From NCBI GenBank assembly GCA_964421875.1, contig CAYQZD010000056.1, positions 1-23,254 of the forward strand: 23,254 nucleotides of DNA, read 5' to 3'. Positions 13,705-21,249 of the stretch are shown here, piece after piece. Source of the stretch: CAYQZD01 sp964421875. GTDB taxonomy: Bacteria; Electryoneota; Tariuqbacteria; Tariuqbacterales; Tariuqbacteraceae. Under the pieces are notes generated by a model. It saw only the letters and a program-made list of their open reading frames with translations, ran no database searches and was not told the DNA's origin. Every line of letters begins with the position of its first letter. Position 1 is the first letter of the stretch. A program made the translations under genes and the position numbers.

Positions 13705-14856
13705 CTAATCCCTAACTTCAGAAGCGAAATTTTCCACCGCTCGGACCAGATTGTCCCAGGAGAAGCGGGATTTTTCCCTTTCTATGTTTCCCGCCCAGTC
13801 CACATCGCCGCGAATCCGATAAAACTGTATAATGGTATCTGCCAGCGCCGCCGGGTTATCCGGCGGGCAGATCATTCCGGTCTTGCCGTGAGTGATGACT
13901 TCGGGGAGGCCTCCCACCCTGGTGGAGACGACCGGCAGGCCGTAACCGAAAGCGGTTTGGGTCACTCCTGATTGGGAAGCGCTGGAATAGGGGAGCGCCA
14001 CCGCATCGGCGGCGGCGAAAAAATACCCCACCTCTTCGTTTGGGATAAAACGGTTGTGGAGAGAGATTCTGTTCGCGAATCCGGAGTTTTCAATTTCCTC
14101 CAGATAAGGCTGCGGGGAATCGTAAAATTCCCCGGCGACGAGCAGTCTGATGTCCCCCTCGAAATGCTGCGCCACCTTGGGGAAAGCCTGCAGCAGGGTC
14201 ATCAGCCCTTTGTAGCGGCGGACTACGCCGAAATAGAGCAGAGTTCGGCTTTCGGTGATTCCCAATTTGGCGCGGGCTTCCTCCCGCGGAGGGGAAGATA
14301 TATTTTGGAAGTCGTAAGTGGGGTGAGGCGTTACTCTGCGCCACCTGCCGGCGGCAGACGGGAAGAATTCGAGGAGTTCGCCTTCGACCTTTTTCGACTG
14401 CGCGATGAATCCCCGGGCGGATTTCAGGGCGAGCCGGGTCAAGGTTTTCATCGCCGGCAGCTTTTCGTGAGGGATAACGTTGTGCAGGAGGAACAGGATG
14501 GGCGGAGCTTTTTTCCCCCGGAAGAGCGCGCATACCGAAGCGTATCCCAGAGCGGTGAAGGGGGTCCACCAGACGCACAGCAGGATATCGGGGGCGAGCT
14601 TTCCAATATATGAGGCGGTTTTCATCCAGGAGAGCGGATTCCATGGGATAAAAAGTGGTTTGGCGGGGATTTTATCGGCTATTTCCGATATATCGACTTG
14701 AGTGGTTCCGGGGAAAAGGAAGCGCGGGAATTGTTTGCGGAAGGAGACCAAGATGGGTTGATGCCGGTTTTTTTCCAGGCTTCTGTAGAGGCTGCCGGTA
14801 TGTTTGGCGATACCGCCTCGCAGAGGGTAAGCGGGACCCAGGATTACGATTCGCAT
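13705..14856 (-). CDS. GT4 family glycosyltransferase, QSGV variant
   Basis: A cytoplasmic GT-B fold glycosyltransferase that adds a sugar from a nucleotide donor to an envelope glycan or lipid acceptor. The N-terminus MRIVILGPAYPLRGGIAKHT is the usual glycine-rich acceptor-side loop; the C-terminal Rossmann domain carries TLLYFGVVRRYKGL, ADAVALPY, then SASQSGV and GLPVVSTRVGGLPEVI. The two glutamates of the classical EX7E motif are not present: the aligned positions are Ser/Ala and Thr. I have seen the same ALPYxSxSQSGV arrangement in related proteins, so this is probably a subfamily trait and not decay. Length 383 is normal. It begins 2 nt after the GT2 gene and is last in the minus-strand operon. 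Acceptor and sugar are unknown. Confidence 0.88.
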   Translation of the reverse strand: MRIVILGPAYPLRGGIAKHTGSLYRSLEKNRHQPILVSFRKQFPRFLFPGTTQVDISEIADKIPAKPLFIPWNPLSWMKTASYIGKLAPDILLCVWWTPFTALGYASVCALFRGKKAPPILFLLHNVIPHEKLPAMKTLTRLALKSARGFIAQSKKVEGELLEFFPSAAGRWRRVTPHPTYDFQNISSPPREEARAKLGITESRTLLYFGVVRRYKGLMTLLQAFPKVAQHFEGDIRLLVAGEFYDSPQPYLEEIENSGFANRISLHNRFIPNEEVGYFFAAADAVALPYSSASQSGVTQTAFGYGLPVVSTRVGGLPEVITHGKTGMICPPDNPAALADTIIQFYRIRGDVDWAGNIEREKSRFSWDNLVRAVENFASEVRD

Positions 14857-14858
14857 CT

Positions 14859-15776
14859 TCAGTTCCTCGGGGGAAGGAATTCGCCCTTTTCGGTCTCAGT
14901 AGAGGAGCGGGCGATCATCTCGCCTAAGAGTCCGATGGAGAAGAATTGGACGCCGAGAATCATCAGGAGGATAGCGAGGAAGAACAAGGGCCTGCCGGCG
15001 ATATACTGCCCCATAAACCATAAAACCGATAGATAAAGATTAATCACCGTTCCCGCCGCCAGCGCAATCACTCCCAGCAGTCCGAACAGGTGCATCGGAC
15101 GGCGCATATAGGAGGTGATGAACATAACTGTGAGCAGGTCAAGAGGACCGTAGATGAAGCGGCTGAGTCCGTATTTGGTGCGTCCGAAAGGCCTGGCGCG
15201 GTGGCGGATTTTCACTTCGGTGATAGAGTAACCCTCCATCTTAGCCAGCACCGGGAGATAGCGGTGAAGGTGTCCATAGACGTTGATACTGTCCGTGACA
15301 TTACGGCGGTAGGCTTTGAGCCCGCAGTTGAAATCGTGAATGGGAATACCGCTAAGTTTCGCGGTGACATAGTTGTAGAATTTTGAGGGGATAGTCTTGG
15401 AAATCGGGTCTTTGCGGTTCATCTTCCAGCCGGAGACCATATCATAACCTTCCTCCAGCTTGGTCAGGAGATTGGGAATCTCGGCGGGGTCGTCCTGGAG
15501 GTCGGCGTCCATAGTGATTATCACATCGCCGGTGACGCGTCTGAAACCAGCCTGCAGAGCCGCAGCTTTACCCCTGTTCTTGCTGAAGGTAATAACGCCT
15601 ACTCTGGAATTCTCGGCGGCGATATTTTGCAGGATTTCTCCAGATCTGTCGGTGGAGCCGTCATCGACGAAGATGATTTCGAAATCCTGTCCGCTGAGAG
15701 TATCGACTATCTGGCGGTGGAGTTCGACCAGGGATTCTTCCTCGTTCAGCAGCGGTATGACCAGACTAATCTTCAC
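14859..15776 (-). CDS. GT2 polyprenyl-phosphate glycosyltransferase (GtrB/ArnC/DPM1-like)
   Basis: A membrane-anchored glycosyltransferase that probably loads a sugar onto undecaprenyl phosphate. The GT-A domain starts KISLVIPLLNEEES, has VDDGSTD (37-43) and the metal-binding DADLQDD (90-96), followed by the family's KxNRKD and FNCGLKAYR blocks. Two C-terminal membrane helices (roughly 220-285), as in GtrB and ArnC, precede a polar tail. I chose GTG 15776, giving the typical MKISLVIP start; TTG 15794 would add six residues and a 29-nt overlap with the upstream gene instead of 11 nt. The sugar it makes available could be used by the GT-C enzyme encoded at the head of this strand (inference). 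Confidence 0.92.
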   Translation of the reverse strand: MKISLVIPLLNEEESLVELHRQIVDTLSGQDFEIIFVDDGSTDRSGEILQNIAAENSRVGVITFSKNRGKAAALQAGFRRVTGDVIITMDADLQDDPAEIPNLLTKLEEGYDMVSGWKMNRKDPISKTIPSKFYNYVTAKLSGIPIHDFNCGLKAYRRNVTDSINVYGHLHRYLPVLAKMEGYSITEVKIRHRARPFGRTKYGLSRFIYGPLDLLTVMFITSYMRRPMHLFGLLGVIALAAGTVINLYLSVLWFMGQYIAGRPLFFLAILLMILGVQFFSIGLLGEMIARSSTETEKGEFLPPRN

Positions 15777-16566
15777 GGGAATTGCCCATTTCAATACGGT
15801 TGACTTCCGGGGGGACAGAAATCATCATTTCGGATTCGGGAATGTCGGGATTGATGTAAAATTTGCGGGTTTCGATGGTGAGTCTGACTCCGAGGTCGAT
15901 GTCCCCGATTTCGATTTCGCGGGGGAAATTCACCCCCGATTTCTTTTTATAGCGAGAGAACGCTATGTATCTTTTTATCACGCCGGCGGAGTCGGTCAGG
16001 CTTTCCCGGTAAATTAATCCCTTTTTGCGGTGAATCCAGATTTCCCGCTGCCCCTCTTCACAGGGATAAACCAGGACATTGTATTTGCCGGAATTTACGA
16101 TGCGGGAGGGCTTTTGCTTTTGAGCCTGCGGGCTGTAGAGGCTGTGCCAGACATCTCTGAGGTCGTAGTTAGGAATGGGGAGCTTGAAGGAACGGCTGAA
16201 ATTGACAGAATCTATATCACCGGTGACAAATTCGTTAGTGAAGGGGCTATAGACCATAAATCTTTGTTTTTGCATTGACAATTCCACCAACTTCATCCCC
16301 ATAGGGGCGAAGGCGCGCAGGGTGAGCCAATCGGGATGAATGTAGAGCACCTCGGCGTTGACCGGGATGGAGCGGAAACCGGTCTCAATAGTCATCTCCG
16401 CTTTACCTTTGAAACCTATGATGGAGCCGGTGTTATTTCTCACTTCGCTCCAGATTTTATCAGCCGGGGGGGGAGGTTTCAATTCTGCTCCCCACCTGGT
16501 GCACCCTGCGAATAATAGCAGAGTGGAAAAAACAATAGTCAGCGCCGCTTTCAATTCAATCTTCAT
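15766..16566 (-). CDS. DUF4292-type outer membrane lipoprotein
   Basis: Predicted lipoprotein: residues 1-21 are a signal peptide with lipobox LFAGC and lipidation at Cys22, followed by a proline-rich linker. The rest is beta-rich with the pattern FKGKAEMTIE, then VLYIHPDWLTLRAFAPMGM and later VYPCEEGQREIWI, matching DUF4292 proteins of FCB bacteria, whose fold is thought to be LolA/LolB-like, a lipid-carrying half-barrel. Function is not established for the family. Its ATG overlaps the TPR gene's TGA (ATGA) and has GGAG 5 nt upstream, so translation is coupled. The pairing with a TPR lipoprotein is usual for DUF4292 genes. Confidence 0.8.
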   Translation of the reverse strand: MKIELKAALTIVFSTLLLFAGCTRWGAELKPPPPADKIWSEVRNNTGSIIGFKGKAEMTIETGFRSIPVNAEVLYIHPDWLTLRAFAPMGMKLVELSMQKQRFMVYSPFTNEFVTGDIDSVNFSRSFKLPIPNYDLRDVWHSLYSPQAQKQKPSRIVNSGKYNVLVYPCEEGQREIWIHRKKGLIYRESLTDSAGVIKRYIAFSRYKKKSGVNFPREIEIGDIDLGVRLTIETRKFYINPDIPESEMMISVPPEVNRIEMGNSRED

Positions 16567-17972
16567 CGAGTCTCCAATCGCTTTTTAAGCTCCTCGTTAT
16601 CAGGATTGTTGTCCAATCCCTGGCGATATGCTGTTTTAGCCTGTTCAGACTTATCCATAGCTTCGAGTATCTCCCCCAGATGCAGATAAATTACGGGATT
16701 ATGCGAGGTCTCCAGAGCGCGCCGGATGTAATCTTCAGCCTGAGAGTATTCTTCCAGACGGTAGAGAATCCATCCCATAGTGTCCAGGTAGGAGGGATTA
16801 TCCGGTTCTGCTTCGAGAGCGCAGTTTGACATCGTTCGAGCCTGGTTGAGGCGGGTGTTGTCCTCGGCGAGGAGGTAGGCGTAATTGTTCAGCACCAAGG
16901 CGTCGGTGGAATCGATTTTCAGCGCGGTGTCGTAGGCCCGGATAGCTTTGGCGCTTTGGCCCATTTCATCGTAGATGAAGCCGATGGTGACATATGGAGC
17001 GGTGCTGGTCGAATCCAGTTCGATGGATTGTTGCAGAGCCTCCAGCGCTTCATCGTACCTTTGCATCCGCTGCAGGGTGGCGCCCAGCAGGTTATACAAA
17101 GCCGGATTGCCGGGGATATTTTCAATTCCCAGCCTTAGGATGCTTTCAGCGGCTTCGAAGTCGCCCTCAAGGCTGCTGAGGTTCGCCAGCGCGATGAAGT
17201 ATCGGGGTTCGCGCGGATTAATATCGATTGCAGCCTCGAAACAGCGGTAGGCGGAATCGGGCTGTTCCAGCCGAATATGCGCCACGCCCGCCGCATACCA
17301 GAATTTATCGTCGTCCGGTTCGATTTGGGTGAGCTGACTGTAGATTTCCAGAGCCTGCGTATTATAATTTCTCATCAGGAAAACCGCTCCGGCTCTCGCC
17401 ATAATTTCTACCACCTCGCCGGTCAATTGAGCGATGGTTAAATATTCTTTGAGGGCTTCATCGGGCTGACCTTTGGTAACGGCGATGGCCGCCAGGTGAG
17501 AGTGATAGGAAACGGTGTTGGGGAATTTTTCCGCGAGTTCGCGGAAAATTTGTTCCGCCCGCTGGTATTCGCCCTCGCTCACCAGAATTTCACCCAGGAA
17601 GGCAAGCGCCTCTTGATTGCCGTGGTCCGCCGCAAGGACTTTCTGTAATTGAACTTTAGCGCTGTCGGGGGATTTCAAAACATAGTAATTGCGCGCTGCG
17701 CCCAGCCTCAGCAGCGCCGAGGCGGTGTCGTATTTCAGAGCCTGAAGGTATTCTATCAACGCGCCCTGATAGAACCGCTGGTCTTCGAAGGAAATTGCCC
17801 TAAGGTAATGGTCGAGAGCCTTACGGTCAGGCATCGCAGAGTTGATCGCGCGGGGCTCGCTGCCAAGAGGGATGACCCGGGTTTTATGAGAGGCGCATCC
17901 CAGTATGAATATACTGGCGAGCGCCATCGCTATCGGTAAATGGTATATTGTCTTTCTGTTCAACTGCACCAT
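16563..17972 (-). CDS. TPR-repeat lipoprotein
   Basis: A 469-residue protein with a signal peptide and lipobox FILGC (lipidation at Cys26), then twelve consecutive tetratricopeptide repeats of about 34 residues from about residue 50 to the end. These form a helical solenoid for protein binding. Most units keep the small residues and the Ala-x6-Tyr-x-x-Ala pattern, for example the unit YNLLGATLQRMQRYDEAL. It is expected to face the periplasm from a membrane and act as a scaffold, possibly with the DUF4292 lipoprotein encoded immediately after. It follows rseP by 55 nt. No clear ribosome site precedes ATG 17970-17972. Partner unknown. Confidence 0.9.
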   Translation of the reverse strand: MVQLNRKTIYHLPIAMALASIFILGCASHKTRVIPLGSEPRAINSAMPDRKALDHYLRAISFEDQRFYQGALIEYLQALKYDTASALLRLGAARNYYVLKSPDSAKVQLQKVLAADHGNQEALAFLGEILVSEGEYQRAEQIFRELAEKFPNTVSYHSHLAAIAVTKGQPDEALKEYLTIAQLTGEVVEIMARAGAVFLMRNYNTQALEIYSQLTQIEPDDDKFWYAAGVAHIRLEQPDSAYRCFEAAIDINPREPRYFIALANLSSLEGDFEAAESILRLGIENIPGNPALYNLLGATLQRMQRYDEALEALQQSIELDSTSTAPYVTIGFIYDEMGQSAKAIRAYDTALKIDSTDALVLNNYAYLLAEDNTRLNQARTMSNCALEAEPDNPSYLDTMGWILYRLEEYSQAEDYIRRALETSHNPVIYLHLGEILEAMDKSEQAKTAYRQGLDNNPDNEELKKRLETR

Positions 17973-18027
17973 AATAGTCGATGTTTTCGTTTGAAATCCA
18001 CCAAATCAGATTGTTAGGGTTGGATTA

Positions 18028-19092
18028 TTATTTGATAAAATAACGCATAAGGTCGTTATAAGCGATTATCAGCATAAAGACCAGCAAGAGCGCCATCCCC
18101 ACCTGCTGGATTATCATCTTGACCTTGGAGGGTATTGGCTTGCGTATCACGGCTTCGATTAAGATATACACGACGTGGCCTCCGTCCAGCACCGGCAGGG
18201 GGAGGATATTGAAGAATGCGATGTAGATACTTATCAGGGCGATGAATCCGGCGAAATTTGCCAGTCCGGTGCGGACGGTTTCGCCGGAAAAATGTACCAG
18301 TCCCACTGGCCCGATGAAATCCTTGATACCGGCTTTCCCCGTCACCAGCATTTTAACGCCGAAGTAGGCGTTGCCGGCGATGAAAACGGTGGTGACCGCG
18401 CCGTTGGAGACCGATTCGATTATGTTAGCGGGCCTGGTCTGGAGTTGGGGGCGGATGCCAATCTGCCCCAGTTGAACAATCTCTCCTTCCCTGACCCATT
18501 CCCGGCTCTCGGTGTGAATCACCGCCGAGAGCGTTGTATCGCCGCGCATCCAGACGACATCGATGTTGGAGTCGGGCAGGGCGTGGATGACTCCCGCCAT
18601 CCCTTCCCAGTCCTCGATATGCTGGCTGTTGACTTCGACAATCAGGTCTCCGGGGAGGATTCCGGCCGCTTCCGCGGGCATTCCTTTTTCCACGCCGCCC
18701 ACCTTCGCCGGGCCGATTTCTCCGATGCCGGAAAAAAGTGTGATAAAGGTGTATATGATAAATCCGAGGAGGAAGTTCATTATCACACCCGCGGTGATGA
18801 CGAAGATTTTTTGCAGGGTGTTTTTGGACATAAATTCCCAAGCCGCGCCGGTGAGGGGTTTATTGTCCAGCGATTCGTCGATCATCCCCGCCATTTTAAC
18901 GAATCCTCCCAGAGGAATCCAGGAAATCTGGTATTCCGTCTCGCCGATTTTCTTCCCCACTATTTTTGGGGGAAAGCCCAGCGAAAATACTTCCACTCTA
19001 ATGCCCACCAGCTTGGCTGCTATAAAATGCCCCAGCTCGTGGACGAAGATGATAATTCCCAGGACTATTATAAAGGATAAAAGTGATACCAT
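18028..19092 (-). CDS. rseP: RseP-type site-2 intramembrane metalloprotease (M50)
   Basis: An inner-membrane zinc protease that in other bacteria cleaves anti-sigma factors and remnant signal peptides. The first helix carries HELGH (18-22), the second conserved site LDGG (Asp303) lies in the third membrane region (NILPLPVLDGGH), and a PDZ domain lies between them around residues 118-190. One PDZ is visible; E. coli RseP has two. Membrane segments are at about 3-25, 90-110, 280-315 and 328-350. I prefer ATG 19092 (354 aa, beginning MVSLLSF) over GTG 19131, because the latter only adds a polar tail before the helix. It sits downstream of dxr, an arrangement common in bacteria. The 172-bp gap to dxr contains a perfect palindrome. 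Confidence 0.93.
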   Translation of the reverse strand: MVSLLSFIIVLGIIIFVHELGHFIAAKLVGIRVEVFSLGFPPKIVGKKIGETEYQISWIPLGGFVKMAGMIDESLDNKPLTGAAWEFMSKNTLQKIFVITAGVIMNFLLGFIIYTFITLFSGIGEIGPAKVGGVEKGMPAEAAGILPGDLIVEVNSQHIEDWEGMAGVIHALPDSNIDVVWMRGDTTLSAVIHTESREWVREGEIVQLGQIGIRPQLQTRPANIIESVSNGAVTTVFIAGNAYFGVKMLVTGKAGIKDFIGPVGLVHFSGETVRTGLANFAGFIALISIYIAFFNILPLPVLDGGHVVYILIEAVIRKPIPSKVKMIIQQVGMALLLVFMLIIAYNDLMRYFIK

Positions 19093-19190
19093 ATCGTCAC
19101 ATTGCAGGCGGAAAACAGGACTATTCGCCACCGCAGATTAAGGAAAATGATTAGTAAAAAACGAAATAGATGATTGTGCTCTGTGATTCG

Positions 19191-19218
19191 GTAGGGGCGT
19201 TCAATTGAACGCCCCTAC
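19191..19218. repeat. 28-bp perfect palindrome, GTAGGGG family copy 3
   Basis: The half-site GTAGGGGCGTTCAA is followed by its exact reverse complement. It lies between the dxr stop (19265) and the rseP start (19092), both on the minus strand, so if these genes are co-transcribed the mRNA would carry this hairpin between them. Confidence 0.85.
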
Positions 19219-19264
19219 ATGATTTCGGTAAACGCTCTTTATACTCCGGAGGCATACAATTGTT

Positions 19265-20434
19265 TCAGAATTCTACTTGAACGGTGGACTGCACAAACCG
19301 GCGGGTTTCTTCATCCGCCTCCAGGATTTCATCAAGGCCGGGTTGAGAGCTACCCTGTATCTTATTCAGGGATTCGGCGATTAAATCAGCGATGCCGGTG
19401 AACTTGATTTTTCCCCGGAGGAAGGCTTCAACCGCCGCTTCATCGGCGGCGTTTAGCACTGCGGGCGCAATCCCTCCCTGATCAAGCGCCTCATAAGCCA
19501 GTTCCAAGCAGGGGAATTTTTTCAAGGGGACGGGGTGGAAATCCAGGCAGAATGCGGTGTTAAAGTCGAGCCGGGAATAGGGCGAGGGCAGCCTCTGCGG
19601 ATAGGTCAGCGCGAATTGGATGGGGAGCCGCATATCCGGCGCGCCCATCTGAGCGATATAGGAGCCGTCGATGAACATTATCAGAGAATGGACAATGGAT
19701 TGGCGGTGGATAACGACATCGATTCTATCCGGGGGCAGGTCGAAGAGCCAGCGGGCTTCAATCACTTCCAGCCCCTTGTTAAGCATAGTGGCTGAGTCCA
19801 CTGTAATTCTTGGCCCCATATCCCAATTGGGGTGTTTCAGCGCTTCTTCGGGGGTAATGTCGTCGAATTCTTCAGCGGGACGCTCGAAGAAGGGTCCGCC
19901 GGAAGCGGTGAGAATAATCTTATCCAGAGCGTGGGCGTTTTCACCCAATAGGCACTGAAAGATAGCGCTGTGTTCGGAGTCGATGGGGAGCAGAGCCGCG
20001 CCCGTCCTGCGGGCGGTTTCCAACACTATACTCCCAGCCATTACCAGCGATTCTTTGTTTGCCAGGCCTAGGGTAATCCCTTTTTCCAGCGTGCGGAGGC
20101 TGGGAACCAGCCCCGAAGCTCCCACCATCGCGTTCACCGCTATGTCGATGGGAATATTTATATAGTCGAGTAATTCCCGGATACCCTTGTCCCCGGTCAG
20201 CAACGCGGTGTCGGAAGGTAGCAGGTCTTTCAATTCGTCCGTATGCTGAGGATTAGCGATAGCCACAACTGCGGGTTTGTAGCGGTTTGCCTGCTGTGCA
20301 AGTAGTTCAAAATTGTTTTTCGCCGCCAATCCCGCTACTTGAAAAAGCTTTGGGTAGCGGGAAACCACCTCAAGACAATTGGCGCCGATGGAGCCGGTGG
20401 AGCCGAAGAGGACTATATTTTTCTTATCAAACAT
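19265..20434 (-). CDS. dxr: 1-deoxy-D-xylulose 5-phosphate reductoisomerase
   Basis: Second enzyme of the MEP isoprenoid pathway: NADPH-dependent rearrangement and reduction of DXP to MEP, in the cytoplasm with a divalent metal. The NADPH loop GSTGSIG is at 11-17. The metal and substrate residues Asp152 and Glu154 lie in the PIDSEHSAIFQ block, and Glu223 in NKGLEVIEARW, in the order known for E. coli Dxr. Length 389 is standard. The ATG at 20434 lies 8 nt inside the end of the lipM-type gene, implying translational coupling. Together with hpnCDE on the other strand it supplies and uses isoprenoid precursors. Confidence 0.97.
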   Translation of the reverse strand: MFDKKNIVLFGSTGSIGANCLEVVSRYPKLFQVAGLAAKNNFELLAQQANRYKPAVVAIANPQHTDELKDLLPSDTALLTGDKGIRELLDYINIPIDIAVNAMVGASGLVPSLRTLEKGITLGLANKESLVMAGSIVLETARRTGAALLPIDSEHSAIFQCLLGENAHALDKIILTASGGPFFERPAEEFDDITPEEALKHPNWDMGPRITVDSATMLNKGLEVIEARWLFDLPPDRIDVVIHRQSIVHSLIMFIDGSYIAQMGAPDMRLPIQFALTYPQRLPSPYSRLDFNTAFCLDFHPVPLKKFPCLELAYEALDQGGIAPAVLNAADEAAVEAFLRGKIKFTGIADLIAESLNKIQGSSQPGLDEILEADEETRRFVQSTVQVEF

Positions 20435-21230
20435 CCGCCCTGCTCAAATCCTTGGTAGGGAATTTCATTTGAAACGCAAAATCTCCGCGGCGGCGGTCGA
20501 TTTCAGCGATTTCGTCAGTAGTCAAATATGACTCGATAATATCGCCTTGAAATATATTCGCAATCGACAGCGCCAGGGATTTCCTGAATTCCGAGGTATC
20601 CTGCAGCGGAAGCGTGGTTGAACTCCGCTTTAGCTTTTCCAACATCTGTTCCCGTACTTCTAAAGGAGCTTTGAGATACTTTGGCAGATTCAGGTGCGCA
20701 TCGTCAAGCAATATGGAGCCGTGCTGCAGGATAGAACCGTCAAGCAGTCTCTGCGCCGAACCCACCACTTTCCGGCCCCCGATTTCCAGCTCAGTGCCGG
20801 CGGCGCTGGCGAAGCAAAGAGGATTGTGACCGTTGCGAATTCTTTTTCCGCCTGCGAGGGTTACGGGTGCGCCCGCTTGAAGCAGCGCCGCCGCAAGGGC
20901 GCGGTGGACTTTAGAATACACTTCGCGAAGGGCGCTTCTGGCTTCATCGGGATTCACTGTTTGAATGAAGCAGTAGGTAATCTCGCCCCGGTGATAGATT
21001 GCCCTGCCGCCGGTGGGACGGCGCACCACATCCACTCCGTCAGCGGAACATAATTCAAGGTCGATGTCTTCAGTCTCTTGGTGAAAACCTAAAGATATTG
21101 TAGGTTGTTCCCACGTATAGAGGCGGAAGATTGCTGAGTCAGCCGATCTTTTCTTCAGGGTCAGCGTGTAGTCGCAAGCCATATTGAAGTCCCCTCGCAG
21201 CGCGGGGGAATCGATGTATCGTATATTCAT
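20427..21230 (-). CDS. lipM: LipM-type octanoyltransferase (lipoate-protein ligase family)
   Basis: A BPL/LPL-fold enzyme expected to move octanoyl groups from acyl carrier protein to lipoyl domains in de novo lipoate synthesis. RRPTGGRAIYH (70-80) is the lipoate-family binding loop. NPLCF gives Cys139, the acyl-carrying residue of LipM; GGRKVVGSAQR (151-161) gives the catalytic Lys154; and ILQHGSILL follows. This set fits LipM rather than ATP-using LplA, whose loop reads RRxSGGGAVxH. Length 267 is usual. A lipA gene was not seen in the window. It begins 19 nt after the GT-C gene and overlaps dxr by 8 nt. An LplA-like or amidotransferase (LipL) role cannot be wholly excluded. Confidence 0.88.
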   Translation of the reverse strand: MNIRYIDSPALRGDFNMACDYTLTLKKRSADSAIFRLYTWEQPTISLGFHQETEDIDLELCSADGVDVVRRPTGGRAIYHRGEITYCFIQTVNPDEARSALREVYSKVHRALAAALLQAGAPVTLAGGKRIRNGHNPLCFASAAGTELEIGGRKVVGSAQRLLDGSILQHGSILLDDAHLNLPKYLKAPLEVREQMLEKLKRSSTTLPLQDTSEFRKSLALSIANIFQGDIIESYLTTDEIAEIDRRRGDFAFQMKFPTKDLSRADV

Positions 21231-21249
21231 ATCGCTAAGCTAAATAATA

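Noticed and set aside
13972..14613. 213-codon open frame opposite the GT4 gene
   Set aside because: Antisense shadow of a well-supported glycosyltransferase with no recognisable domain of its own.
18175..19080. 301-codon open frame opposite rseP
   Set aside because: It is antisense to a clear M50 protease along its whole length, and its product is rich in His, Asp and Gly as expected from the mirror of membrane-protein codons.
20694..21053. Open frame opposite the lipM-type gene
   Set aside because: Antisense shadow of a gene with complete lipoate-family motifs.
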